A DNA stretch of 64,000 nucleotides from Mycolicibacterium neoaurum ATCC 25795 (GCF_000691525.1 NZ_JMDW01000013.1:148581-212580); one strand, 5' to 3'. Shown: positions 17,049 through 27,139, counted from the stretch's first letter. Numbers and translations are program-made. The notes: generated by a model from the sequence alone, not told the origin.

Positions 17049-17251
17049 TCACATTGCGGCCTGACGGTGTTCGCTGTCAGGTAGGCGTAGACATCAGCCA
17101 CCCGGTACCGGATGCGCTGAGCGATACGCACGTAGGGCAAGCCGACACCACGGTGCCGGTCGGCCCGCAATGAGGCGGCCTTCACGCCGATCTTGGCGGC
17201 GGTCTGCTTCTCGTCCAGGAACTCCGGAGCGGTGAGCGCCGTGGTGGCCAT
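17045..17251 (-). CDS. Excisionase-like helix-turn-helix protein (Xis/AlpA type)
   Basis: A 68-residue MerR/excisionase-type HTH: FLDEKQTAAKIGVKAASLRA for the helices, then the short wing RYRVADVYAYL. Such proteins sit beside integrases and set the direction of recombination, or regulate the element. AGAGGA lies upstream of the ATG at 17251. It is transcribed away from the integrase. Bases 17252-17398 hold no further gene. Confidence 0.82.
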   Translation of the reverse strand: MATTALTAPEFLDEKQTAAKIGVKAASLRADRHRGVGLPYVRIAQRIRYRVADVYAYLTANTVRPQCD

Positions 17252-17398
17252 GTCGGGGTCCTCTCTTGTGTGGTTGAGACCTGCTGTGTTTTCAGAAGTT
17301 ACGGGGCGACCGTGCAGACCCTCGGCGTCTCAAGATGGCGACGTTGTGCCCAACCAAGCCTCTGGCGTCGGCGGCGAGTCCGGTAGCAGTCGGGGCGC

Positions 17399-17554
17399 TC
17401 ACGCTGCACCGCCCCCGACCTGGGTGCTCTCCCCCTCCAGCATCTTCAACAGCTTGGAACTGGGTACGCGCATCCGCGTGCTGCCAAGCCTGATCACGGG
17501 CAGGTGACCGGTCTTGACCATCGTGTACGCGAAGGCCCGCGAAACCCCCAGGGG
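17399..17554 (-). pseudogene. Truncated excisionase-like HTH gene
   Basis: The C-terminal 51 codons read as a second excisionase-type domain: LGVSRAFAYTMVKTGHLPVI followed by RLGSTRMRVPSSKLLKML. The first HTH helix is missing; upstream of about 17554 the frame turns into Arg/Pro-rich sequence antisense to the start of the integrase ORF. The break therefore coincides with the point where the integrase loses its own N-terminal domains, which suggests one deletion or recombination junction cut both genes. Confidence 0.6.
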
Positions 17555-17580
17555 ACAAACGCGGACGGCGTAGCGCCGAG

Positions 17581-18516
17581 GTGCTGGCCTGGCTGCGAGA
17601 CCGGCCCGAGGGCACCAGCTTCGGGGAGATGTACGCCGAATTCGGCAACGCCGGGGAGAAGGCACTGGCGCGACTGCTGGCCTCGGGTTTAGTTGTCCGC
17701 CCGGCACGCGGGCGTTACGCCGCAGCCGAGTCCGCCGATCCTGAGCGCCCAAAGGTGGCCGGTGGCGTCAGTGCGCGGACCATCGTCACCATGCTGGTGG
17801 TGTTGTCGTCGGCGCTCGATGACGCAATGGCCCAGGGCCTCGTGGCGCGCAACGTCGCCCGGCTGGTCAAGCGGCCCAAGGTCACCGCCGCCGAGATGGC
17901 CACGTGGACACCGGAGCAGGCCGCCGCATTCCGCGCCTACGTTGCCGGTGACCGCCTGAGCGCGTGCTGGCTGCTGACGTTGGCTGGGCTGCGCCGGTCG
18001 GAGGTTCTGGGCCTGCGGTGGGATGACGTGGACCAAGACGCTGCCACCGTGACCATCGCCCAGGGCCGCGTCGTCGTTGGCGGCGGCACGGTAACCGGTG
18101 CACCGAAGTCCACTCGGTCGGCGCGGACGCTGCCGATGCCGCGCGAGGTGCTGACGGCCTTGCGCACTTTCAAGACGCGCCAGGCCGAGGAGCAACTGGC
18201 CCTCGGTGCGGACTGGCCCGACACCGGCCTGGTGGCGGTCAATGCCGACGGTTTCCCCATCCGGCCCGAGACCTACTCCAAGGCCTTCACCGCTCACTGC
18301 GTGGCGGCCGGGGTGCCTGTGATCCGACTCCACGATGTCAGGCACACCGCCGCCACCATGCTGCTCGATGGGGGCACCACTCCTTCGGCAACAGCCAAGT
18401 GGCTGGGCCATGACCCGGCCATCACGCTGCGGGTGTACGGACACGTCTACGACGATGCTCTGGCCTTAGCAGGTGATGCGTTACTTGGCCGATCCCGGAG
18501 TGTTAGCAGCGATTAG
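17581..18516 (+). CDS. Tyrosine recombinase (integrase) with rearranged N-terminus
   Basis: A 311-residue ORF. The C-terminal catalytic domain is complete: LAGLRRSEVLGLRW (Arg I), PKSTRSARTLP (Lys), HDVRHTAA (HxxR), KWLGHDP (His) and VYGHVY (Tyr nucleophile). In front is only the second half of a core-binding domain (GVSARTIVTMLVVLSSALDD). The first 50 or so residues (VLAWLRDRPEGTSFGEMYAE, then ASGLVVRPARGRYAAA) instead resemble a winged helix from another protein. The arm-binding domain is absent. It may still cut and join, or be a relic. Start taken as GTG 17581; the frame is open upstream to 17518 without a better start. Confidence 0.85.
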   Translation: MLAWLRDRPEGTSFGEMYAEFGNAGEKALARLLASGLVVRPARGRYAAAESADPERPKVAGGVSARTIVTMLVVLSSALDDAMAQGLVARNVARLVKRPKVTAAEMATWTPEQAAAFRAYVAGDRLSACWLLTLAGLRRSEVLGLRWDDVDQDAATVTIAQGRVVVGGGTVTGAPKSTRSARTLPMPREVLTALRTFKTRQAEEQLALGADWPDTGLVAVNADGFPIRPETYSKAFTAHCVAAGVPVIRLHDVRHTAATMLLDGGTTPSATAKWLGHDPAITLRVYGHVYDDALALAGDALLGRSRSVSSD

Positions 18517-18540
18517 CCGAGGCTTCTCGGGGGCTGCCGA

Positions 18541-18546
18541 TACGCT
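18541..18546 (+). promoter_or_regulatory. Leaderless -10 element of the element ATPase
   Basis: TACGCT, 6 nt before the GTG at 18553. It gives the ATPase gene a promoter of its own, separate from the integrase. Confidence 0.45.
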
Positions 18547-18552
18547 CGTGCC

Positions 18553-19887
18553 GTGGTGCGGATGCAAGAGGTCTTTGGGATGGGTGCCGACGTGGGCAGC
18601 CCTTCATACGTCAACCGGGGCAGACTCGATGAGCGATTCAAGAACGCGTTGGCTTCCCGCCGCCATATCGCGATACACGGCGGCAGCAAGCAGGGCAAAT
18701 CTTGGCTGCGAGAGAAGGGGCTTGCCGACCCCGAGACGATCATCTTGCAGTGCGTGCCAGGTTCGACGCCCGAATCTCTCATCCGAGAAGCGCTCGGACG
18801 ACTCGGAGTTGAGGCCAAGCTTAAGCGAACGACGACCCAAGAATTCGAGGGAAAGCTCGACTTTTCAGGCGCGGCCGAGCTGGGAAAGATACTGGCGAAG
18901 GCGAAGGCCGAAGGTACGGTCAGCGGCTCTGCCGGTCGAGGCTCAGAGACCGAGTACGAACCTATTGGCAAGTCACCAGCAGACCTTTCGTGGGTTTCCA
19001 CCACAATCGCAGCATCTGGCAAACGCCTTGTACTAGAAGATTTCCATTACCTAGACGAGCGCGTGCAGAAGGACCTTTCTTTTCTGCTCAAGGCGATGGG
19101 CGAGTACGGGCTCTACGTGATCGTCGTCGGAGTCTGGCCGAAGGACCACCTCCTCACTTACTACAACGGCGACTTGGAGGGGCGCGTCGAAGATATCCAT
19201 CTGACTTGGAGCGACGAGGAGCTCGCCAAAGTGGTGAGGCAGGGATGCAACGCGCTCCGCATCCGCATTCCGGAGGGCGTGATCGACGAGCTCGTTCGCG
19301 AAGCTTCCGGCAGCGTTGGATTGGTCCAGCGCCTTGCGGAGCAGCTCTGCCGAGCCGAAGGGATCGAGGAAACCACGTCAGGTTGGTCCGGCACTCCCAC
19401 TATCGGATCCCGCGAGACCCTCGACATCGCGAAACGTGCCGTAGCGGAACAAATGGAAGGCAGGTTTCAGACCTTCGCCGACAACTTCGTTCGCGGGATG
19501 CGGCGGTTGCCTGAGGGCCTAGAGGTCTACAAGTATCTGCTACAGGCAGCTTCCGACGCCTCCGATCATGACTTGTCCGAAGGTATTGACTCGGCGGCCT
19601 TACTCGCATCCATCGATGAACACGGCGGTCATGCAATTCGGCTCTCTGATCTCACGCAAGCTTTGGATCGCATCGACCGCCTGCAAGTCAAGATTGAGGT
19701 GAGGCCGTCAGTCCTCACCTACAGCAAGGCCAGTCGCAAATTGTTCCTTGCGGACCGAGCGTTCCTCTTCTTCCGCCGCAATGGCGAGCCGCGGTGGCCG
19801 TGGATGGCGGGAGAGCCCGAAATCACGAACGACCTTTCAGACGGCAACCCGCTCGTCATTGATGATTTCGAAGACGGATCGGCGTAG
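18553..19887 (+). CDS. P-loop (AAA/STAND-like) ATPase, cargo of the tRNA-Val element
   Basis: A 444-residue protein with an N-terminal ATPase domain: Walker A GGSKQGKS at residues 43-50 preceded by an ORC/STAND-like lead-in (YVNRGRLDERFKNAL), Walker B LVLEDFHYLD at about 159-168, and a sensor-like YVIVVGVW strand. The C-terminal 200 residues are helical with no recognised domain, ending in an acidic tail. No membrane segment or nuclease motif. GC content is lower than in the neighbours, consistent with transfer. It lies alone between the integrase and the tRNA end, the usual cargo position. A role in phage defence is possible by analogy with other lone ATPases on small islands, but nothing here proves it. 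Confidence 0.8.
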   Translation: MVRMQEVFGMGADVGSPSYVNRGRLDERFKNALASRRHIAIHGGSKQGKSWLREKGLADPETIILQCVPGSTPESLIREALGRLGVEAKLKRTTTQEFEGKLDFSGAAELGKILAKAKAEGTVSGSAGRGSETEYEPIGKSPADLSWVSTTIAASGKRLVLEDFHYLDERVQKDLSFLLKAMGEYGLYVIVVGVWPKDHLLTYYNGDLEGRVEDIHLTWSDEELAKVVRQGCNALRIRIPEGVIDELVREASGSVGLVQRLAEQLCRAEGIEETTSGWSGTPTIGSRETLDIAKRAVAEQMEGRFQTFADNFVRGMRRLPEGLEVYKYLLQAASDASDHDLSEGIDSAALLASIDEHGGHAIRLSDLTQALDRIDRLQVKIEVRPSVLTYSKASRKLFLADRAFLFFRRNGEPRWPWMAGEPEITNDLSDGNPLVIDDFEDGSA

Positions 19888-19917
19888 ACCCATCAGGTTG
19901 GACACTGACCTATTCGT

Positions 19918-19935
19918 GGCCTACCGGGGGGTCGG
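19918..19935. repeat. Element-end repeat, right copy
   Basis: GGCCTACCGGGGGGTCGG, the partner of 15416-15433, 50 bp inside the right attachment repeat. Confidence 0.5.
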
Positions 19936-19984
19936 CCGCCAGGTTTCGACTAGATCCAAAACTAGCCCCTACCAGGGGATTTGA

Positions 19985-20030
19985 ATGGTGGGCGCGGACG
20001 GTTTCGAACCGCCGACCGCTGGTGTGTAAA
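19985..20030. repeat. Right attachment repeat inside the intact tRNA-Val
   Basis: The 3' half of the functional tRNA-Val plus two bases, the copy that restores the tRNA after integration. Confidence 0.85.
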
Positions 20031-20060
20031 ACCAGAGCTCTACCACTGAGCTACGCGCCC
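19986..20060 (-). tRNA. tRNA-Val (anticodon TAC)
   Basis: The reverse complement folds as a tRNA: acceptor GGGCGCG with CGCGCCC, D arm GCTC/GAGC, anticodon stem CTGGT/ACCAG around loop TTTACAC (anticodon TAC, valine), T arm with GGTTCGAAACC, and an encoded CCA end. It is the integration target of the element to its left. Confidence 0.95.
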
Positions 20061-20132
20061 CGTCGCAGGCAACTTACACGCCGTGCCCGCATGCGGAGAA
20101 ATCCCGGCCGACAGACGTCCTCACCAGCAGTC

Positions 20133-20588
20133 CTAACCCAGCGCGGCCAGCGCCCGCCGCCAATCGGCCTGATCGCGCGCGACGCCCGGCTCCTTGCACT
20201 CGGCGAACCGGATCACCCCGGCCGAGTCGACGGCGAAGGTGCCCCGGTTGGGATAGCCGGTGTCGGGGTTGAACACCCCGTAGGACTGCGCGACGGCGCC
20301 GTGCGGCCAGAAATCGGCAAGTACCGGGAAGGTGAACCCGTTCTCGTTCGCCCAGGTCTTGTGCGTCGGGGGCGGCCCGACCGAGAGAGCGAGCACCGCG
20401 CGGTCGTCGTTCTGGTACTCCGCCAAACGCTGCTGGATCTCCCCGAGTTCACCCTGGCAGATCGGGGTGAAGGCCAGCGGGAAGAAGACCAGCAGAACCG
20501 CACGGGGCCGCAGCGCGGACAACGTGACGGGACGACCGTTGTGGTCCTTGAGCGTGAAGTCCGGTGCGGGGGTCCCGACCTGGAGCAC
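20133..20588 (-). CDS. ahpE: One-cysteine peroxiredoxin AhpE
   Basis: A 151-residue thioredoxin-fold peroxidase close to M. tuberculosis AhpE (Rv2238c). The peroxidatic Cys is in FFPLAFTPICQGEL (near residue 44), with the PxxxT/SxxC-type context; ALSVGPPPTHKTWA and ADFWPHGAVAQSYGVFN are strongly AhpE-like. It reduces organic peroxides and peroxynitrite in the cytosol, with mycoredoxin/mycothiol as likely reductant. A second Cys lies near residue 130 (AECKEP), where the M. tuberculosis protein, as I recall it, has Met. GTG start at 20588, 2 bp after the DUF3052 stop, so the two form an operon. Confidence 0.94.
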   Translation of the reverse strand: MLQVGTPAPDFTLKDHNGRPVTLSALRPRAVLLVFFPLAFTPICQGELGEIQQRLAEYQNDDRAVLALSVGPPPTHKTWANENGFTFPVLADFWPHGAVAQSYGVFNPDTGYPNRGTFAVDSAGVIRFAECKEPGVARDQADWRRALAALG

Positions 20589-20590
20589 GG

Positions 20591-21022
20591 TTACCGCCTG
20601 CCGGCGGCCTTGGACTTGGGCTGCACCAGCCGGCTGGCGATCCAGCCACCCAGGTTCGCCGACGAGGTCTGCATCAGGCCCGCGGTGGGCGCGGACTCCG
20701 CGATCTCGGCGGGCTGCACATGACCGGGTTTACCGGTCTTGGGCGTCACCACCCAGATGACTCCGTCGTCGGCCAGCGGCGCGATGGCGTCCATCAGCCG
20801 GTCGACAAGGTCCCCGTCGTCGTCGCGCCACCACAGCAGCACCACGTCGACCACCTCGTCGGCGTCCTCGTCGAGCAGTTCACCACCGCTGGCGTCCTCG
20901 ATATCGGCCCGGATGTCGTCGTCGGTGTCCTCGTCCCACCCCAACTCCTGGACAACCTGGCCCTTCTCGATGCCCAGACTGCGGGCGTAATTGGGGTCAG
21001 ATTCCTTCCCCGCCGCGACCAC
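20591..21022 (-). CDS. DUF3052 family protein (Rv2239c-like)
   Basis: A 143-residue acidic cytosolic protein of the actinobacterial DUF3052 family: YARSLGIEKGQVVQELGWDE, then DDIRADIED, VVLLWWRDDDGDL and VIWVVTPKTGKPGHV. Function unknown. GTG start at 21022 with GGAGGAGG upstream. It leads the operon with ahpE. The 155-bp gap to the lipoprotein gene contains a short tandem motif (gtcaactt twice) but nothing I can assign. Confidence 0.9.
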   Translation of the reverse strand: MVAAGKESDPNYARSLGIEKGQVVQELGWDEDTDDDIRADIEDASGGELLDEDADEVVDVVLLWWRDDDGDLVDRLMDAIAPLADDGVIWVVTPKTGKPGHVQPAEIAESAPTAGLMQTSSANLGGWIASRLVQPKSKAAGRR

Positions 21023-21177
21023 CTTTGTCCTCCTCCTGATGTTTGATGTTCCGCAAATACGCGTGACGCCTATCGTCGCACGTCGTGTCCTGTCAGCCGC
21101 CCTCCTGGGCGCAACTTCGGGTCAACTTTTGGTCAACTTCGTTCCGATACCCGTTACAAGACCCGTCTAAATGCCCG

Positions 21178-21729
21178 TCAATATGCGGCATCGCAGAGGT
21201 CCAGGACCAGCGTTCGGGAATCGTTCAGCCGGTTGATCGCGTCGTTGAACGGACTGGGACCGATATCGTCGGCGATCGCCGCGGACACCGCACGCGCGGC
21301 ATCGGCCCAGCCCAGCAGCGCGTCGCGCAGGTCCGGGCGCAGCGGGTCGGAGATGCTGCCCGTTACCACGTCGGCGCTGGTGTTCAGCGCGGCGATCGCG
21401 GGCCGGGCCGAGGCCGCGACATCGGCATTGGCGTTGCGGGCGTCGACATAGGCATTGACCGACGTGATGGCATCGGCACTGCTGGAACTGACCGCCTCGC
21501 ACGAGGTGTGCACGGCCTCGCGGGTGATCGACGACTGCCGGGAGGCTTCCTTGGAACTGGACACCGCCGATGATTCGGCGGCCGACGCCGATACCGAGGC
21601 CTGATAGACCGGTGCGTCCGCGGTGTCGACCGTGGCGGTACCGCCGACCGTGCTACTGCAGCCGACCACCCCGACCGCGGCACCCAGCGCGCAGATTGTC
21701 GCCAGGCCACCCCGCCAACTCATCAGCAT
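21178..21729 (-). CDS. Putative lipoprotein of unknown function
   Basis: A 183-residue exported protein. The N-terminus MLMSWRGGLATICALGAAV leads to a lipobox-like VVGC, so a lipid-anchored Cys at about residue 24. A Ser/Ala-rich low-complexity stretch (about 45-70) follows, then a helical domain with two cysteines (HTSCEAV and LDLCDAAY, the latter at the C-terminus). Position matches Rv2240c in M. tuberculosis; I do not claim identity. TAGGTT lies 8 nt before the ATG at 21729; ATG 21723 is an alternative. Confidence 0.78.
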   Translation of the reverse strand: MLMSWRGGLATICALGAAVGVVGCSSTVGGTATVDTADAPVYQASVSASAAESSAVSSSKEASRQSSITREAVHTSCEAVSSSSADAITSVNAYVDARNANADVAASARPAIAALNTSADVVTGSISDPLRPDLRDALLGWADAARAVSAAIADDIGPSPFNDAINRLNDSRTLVLDLCDAAY

Positions 21730-21821
21730 CGCCCTCGAACCTACCGCCTCGCCCACCGGATCGCCGGATCATTCGACGAGGCCACCCCGCACGGTGACGT
21801 CGGGCACGATAGGGGGAGGAT

Positions 21822-21881
21822 ATGAGCTGCCACAAGCACCAGATCCACCCCTTGAAAGCACCTTCTACCGAGGAGCCGTAG
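21822..21881 (+). CDS. Candidate 19-residue leader peptide directly before aceE
   Basis: An ORF preceded by AGGGGGAGGA, encoding MSCHKHQIHPLKAPSTEEP. Its TAG stop touches the TTG start of aceE, and the GAGGAG inside its last codons is the aceE ribosome-binding site. Ribosomes finishing it would be placed on the aceE start, so it could couple or attenuate aceE translation. The peptide is rich in Cys/His/Lys/Pro. Too short for statistical support. Confidence 0.4.
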   Translation: MSCHKHQIHPLKAPSTEEP

Positions 21882-24671
<2,790 letters not shown>

Positions 24672-24680
24672 TTGTCGCGT

Positions 24681-24719
24681 GTGGAGCCCCGCCCGCAGCG
24701 AAAAAGGGCGGGGCTCCAC
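24681..24719 (+). terminator. GC-rich hairpin terminator after aceE
   Basis: gtggagccccgccc (24681-24694) and gggcggggctccac (24706-24719) form a perfect 14-bp stem with an 11-base loop, 9 bp behind the aceE stop. There is no U-tract, as is usual in mycobacteria. It separates aceE from mabR. Confidence 0.85.
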
Positions 24720-24730
24720 AAACGCGACGG

Positions 24731-24736
24731 TAAAAT
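24731..24736 (+). promoter_or_regulatory. Leaderless -10 element of mabR
   Basis: TAAAAT, 7 nt before the GTG at 24744, a textbook leaderless arrangement. Confidence 0.65.
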
Positions 24737-24743
24737 TTTAGAG

Positions 24744-26027
24744 GTGCCCGACAATTCCTTCCCCGAGCCGCGTTCTCCGCTCACCATCCTGGAGGGCGTT
24801 CCGGAGTCGCTGCGCCGTCGGCTGAAGCAGTACTCGGGCCGACTCGCCACCGAGACGGTGCAGGCCATGCAGGAGCGGCTGCCGTTCTTCGCCGACCTGG
24901 AGGCCTCCCAGCGCGCGAGCGTGCAGCTGGTGGTCCAGACCGCCGTCGTCAACTTCGCCGAGTGGCTGCACGACCCTGGCAGCGACCTCGGCTACACCGC
25001 CGAGGCCTTCGCCCTGGTGCCACAGGATCTGACCCGTCACGTCGCGCTACGCCAGACCGTGGACATGGTTCGGGTGACCACGGAGTTCCTCGAGGAACTG
25101 CTGCCGATGCTCGGCCGCAACGAAGAGCAGACCAAGGCCCTGACGGTCGGCATCCTGCGCTACAGCCGTGATCTGGCGTTCGCCGCCGCGGCGAGTTACG
25201 CCGACGCGGCCGAGGCGCGCGGGGCCTGGGACACCCGGATGGAGGCCAATATCGTCGACGCCATCGTGCGCGGCGATGCGGGCAGTGGGCTGCAGTCACA
25301 GGCGGCCGCGCTGAACTGGGACGCGACCGCTCCGGCCACCGTCATCGTCGGCACCCCGCGTCCGGATCGCATCGATCTGGCCATCGGTGACGTGCATGCC
25401 GCAGGCAACCGGCACAACCGGGCCACCCTCTCCGATGTGCACGGCACCTGGCTGGTCGCCATCGTGGCCGGATCGCTGTCGCTGACCGACCGCTTCCTCG
25501 CCGACCTGCTCACCGTCTTCGACGACGGACCTGTCGTCGTGGGACCGACCGCGATGAGCCTGTCCGGCCTGCACCGCAGCGCCGCCGAGGCGATCGCGGG
25601 CATGCATGCCGTAGCGGGTTGGAGCGGCGCCCCGCGCCCGGTATCGGCCCGCGAACTGCTTCCCGAACGCGCGCTGCTGGGTGACGAGAACGCCCTGGCC
25701 GCGCTGGAATCCGAGGTGATGCATCCCCTCGCCGATGCCGGTCCGGCGCTGACCGAGACGCTGGACACCTATCTCGATTCGGGTGGTGCGATAGAAGCGT
25801 GCGCTCGCAAATTGTTCGTTCATCCAAACACCGTGCGCTATCGACTGAAACGGATCGCCGACTTCACCGGGCGTGATCCCACCGTCCCCCGCGATGCATA
25901 CGTCCTGCGCGTCGCCACCACCGTCGGCCGGCTACAACGTGACCTGGGCCACTTCAGCACGACAAATGGCAGTACAACGGGGCCGGTGGGGCCGCTGGGG
26001 ACCCGTTGGTCGGGACCTCTGCGGTAA
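24744..26027 (+). CDS. mabR: PucR/CdaR-type regulator of the FAS-II operon (MabR)
   Basis: A 427-residue regulator at the position of Rv2242 (MabR), next to fabD. The C-terminal HTH of the PucR/CdaR kind is at about residues 345-400 (LDTYLDSGGAIEACARKLFV, then HPNTVRYRLKRI). The middle is a GGDEF-like sensory domain without catalytic motifs, and the N-terminal 200 residues are helical. MabR regulates the fasII operon and in M. smegmatis is reported to respond to long-chain acyl-CoA. The GTG start is fixed by a leaderless promoter; the longer frame upstream runs through the aceE terminator. Confidence 0.9.
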   Translation: MPDNSFPEPRSPLTILEGVPESLRRRLKQYSGRLATETVQAMQERLPFFADLEASQRASVQLVVQTAVVNFAEWLHDPGSDLGYTAEAFALVPQDLTRHVALRQTVDMVRVTTEFLEELLPMLGRNEEQTKALTVGILRYSRDLAFAAAASYADAAEARGAWDTRMEANIVDAIVRGDAGSGLQSQAAALNWDATAPATVIVGTPRPDRIDLAIGDVHAAGNRHNRATLSDVHGTWLVAIVAGSLSLTDRFLADLLTVFDDGPVVVGPTAMSLSGLHRSAAEAIAGMHAVAGWSGAPRPVSARELLPERALLGDENALAALESEVMHPLADAGPALTETLDTYLDSGGAIEACARKLFVHPNTVRYRLKRIADFTGRDPTVPRDAYVLRVATTVGRLQRDLGHFSTTNGSTTGPVGPLGTRWSGPLR

Positions 26028-26071
26028 GTGGATATCGCGCCGAGGTCACGTCCCGGTCGCTTCACGTGCTG

Positions 26072-26092
26072 TTTTGTAGAAACTCCACAAAA
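26072..26092. promoter_or_regulatory. TTTTGT-N9-ACAAAA inverted repeat, candidate MabR operator
   Basis: A perfect 6-bp palindrome (8 of 9 when extended inward) with a 9-base spacer, 17 bp before the TAATCT -10 hexamer of fabD, so it covers the -35 region. It lies between mabR and fabD. From memory, the published MabR site upstream of fabD is of this form; I cannot verify that here. Confidence 0.7.
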
Positions 26093-26109
26093 GAATAAGA
26101 CAAGGTTCA

Positions 26110-26115
26110 TAATCT
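26110..26115 (+). promoter_or_regulatory. -10 element of the fabD operon
   Basis: TAATCT, 13 nt before the ATG at 26129, giving a leader of only a few bases. It sits just downstream of the palindrome. Confidence 0.5.
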
Positions 26116-26128
26116 CTTACACGGCGCT

Positions 26129-27067
26129 ATGAGCGACTCACAGTGTTTTCTTAATCCCGTGCTTGCTTTGCTTGCTCCCGGCCAGGGATCCCAGACGCCC
26201 GGCATGCTCACCCCCTGGGTGGAGCTGCCCGGCGCCGTCGACCGTCTGACCACATGGTCGGATATCAGTGGACTGGACCTCGTGCGCCTGGGAACCACCG
26301 CCACCGCCGAGGAGATCACCGATACCGCGGTGACCCAGCCGCTGGTCGTGGCCGCCACGCTGCTGGCCTACGAGGAGCTCACCAAGCGTGACGGCCTGGC
26401 AGGCAAGGACGCCGTGGTCGCAGGACATTCCGTCGGCGAGATCGCCGCCTACGCCATCGCCGGCGTCATCTCCGCCGATGACGCGGTCAAGCTCGCGGCC
26501 ACCCGTGGCGCCGAGATGGCCAAGGCCTGTGCGCTGGAGCCCACCGGTATGGCCGCCGTGCTCGGCGGCGACGAGGCCGAGGTCCTGGCGCGGCTGGAAT
26601 CCCTCGACCTGATCCCGGCGAACCGCAATGCCGCCGGCCAGATCGTCGCCGCCGGTGCCGTCGCCGCGCTGGAGAAGCTTGCCGAGGATCCCCCGGCAAA
26701 GGCGCGGGTGCGGGTGCTGGCCACCGCCGGCGCGTTCCACACCCACTACATGGCACCGGCCGCCGAGGGGTACGCCGCCGCCGCGGCTCAGGTGGCGACC
26801 GACGAACCGACCAAGACGCTGCTGTCCAATGCCGACGGCAAGCCCGTGACCGACGCCGCCGACGCCATGACCAAGCTGGTCGCCCAGATGACCCGCCCGG
26901 TGCGCTGGGACCTGATCAACGAGACCCTGCGCGGCATGGCGGTGTCGGCGCTGGTCGAGTTCCCGCCCGCCGGAACACTGGTCGGTATCGCCAAGCGCGA
27001 GCTCAAGGGCACGCCGACCAAGGCCATCAAGGCCCCCGAAGACCTGGACGGGCTCGCCGAGCTCTGA
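26129..27067 (+). CDS. fabD: Malonyl-CoA:ACP transacylase
   Basis: A 312-residue acyltransferase, first gene of the FAS-II operon. APGQGSQTPGM is the entry loop, AGHSVGEIAAY holds the GHSxG nucleophile (near residue 99), and GAFHTHYM the catalytic His. It loads malonyl onto AcpM for KasA and KasB. The ATG at 26129 is near a fitting promoter, but most homologues begin at the LALLAPGQGS segment, so GTG 26159 is a real alternative and the first ten residues are doubtful. Confidence 0.95.
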   Translation: MSDSQCFLNPVLALLAPGQGSQTPGMLTPWVELPGAVDRLTTWSDISGLDLVRLGTTATAEEITDTAVTQPLVVAATLLAYEELTKRDGLAGKDAVVAGHSVGEIAAYAIAGVISADDAVKLAATRGAEMAKACALEPTGMAAVLGGDEAEVLARLESLDLIPANRNAAGQIVAAGAVAALEKLAEDPPAKARVRVLATAGAFHTHYMAPAAEGYAAAAAQVATDEPTKTLLSNADGKPVTDAADAMTKLVAQMTRPVRWDLINETLRGMAVSALVEFPPAGTLVGIAKRELKGTPTKAIKAPEDLDGLAEL

Positions 27068-27097
27068 CCCGGAGTACGAAAGAACCACAGACTCGAA

Positions 27098-27118
27098 CCA
27101 TCCCGACAGCCGGGATGG
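27098..27118 (+). other. Intercistronic hairpin between fabD and acpM
   Basis: CCATCCCG (27098-27105) and CGGGATGG (27111-27118) form a perfect 8-bp stem with loop acagc, 9 bp before the AAGGAG of acpM. It may trim or stabilise the mRNA so that the very abundant carrier protein is made in excess of FabD. Confidence 0.5.
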
Positions 27119-27139
27119 CCAAACAAAGAAGGAGCCATC

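Larger units (their letters stand above)
15239..19984. mobile_element. Integrated element at tRNA-Val (about 4.75 kb)
   Basis: The segment lies between two direct copies of the 3' half of tRNA-Val (15239-15284 and 19985-20030; 44 of 46 identical), the footprint of a tyrosine-integrase element inserted in a tRNA gene. Inside are a tyrosine recombinase, an intact and a truncated excisionase-like gene, three further minus-strand genes and a P-loop ATPase. Both flanks carry core genes, and the ATPase region is visibly less GC-rich than its surroundings. The integrase N-terminus is rearranged, so mobility is doubtful. Bases 15285-15482 hold no gene but several spaced TCTA motifs and one copy of an 18-nt end repeat. 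Confidence 0.85.

Noticed and set aside
17292..17648. 118-residue minus-strand frame beside the integrase
   Set aside because: Arg/Ser/Pro-rich shadow; the excisionase-like sequence is in a different frame (17399-17554).
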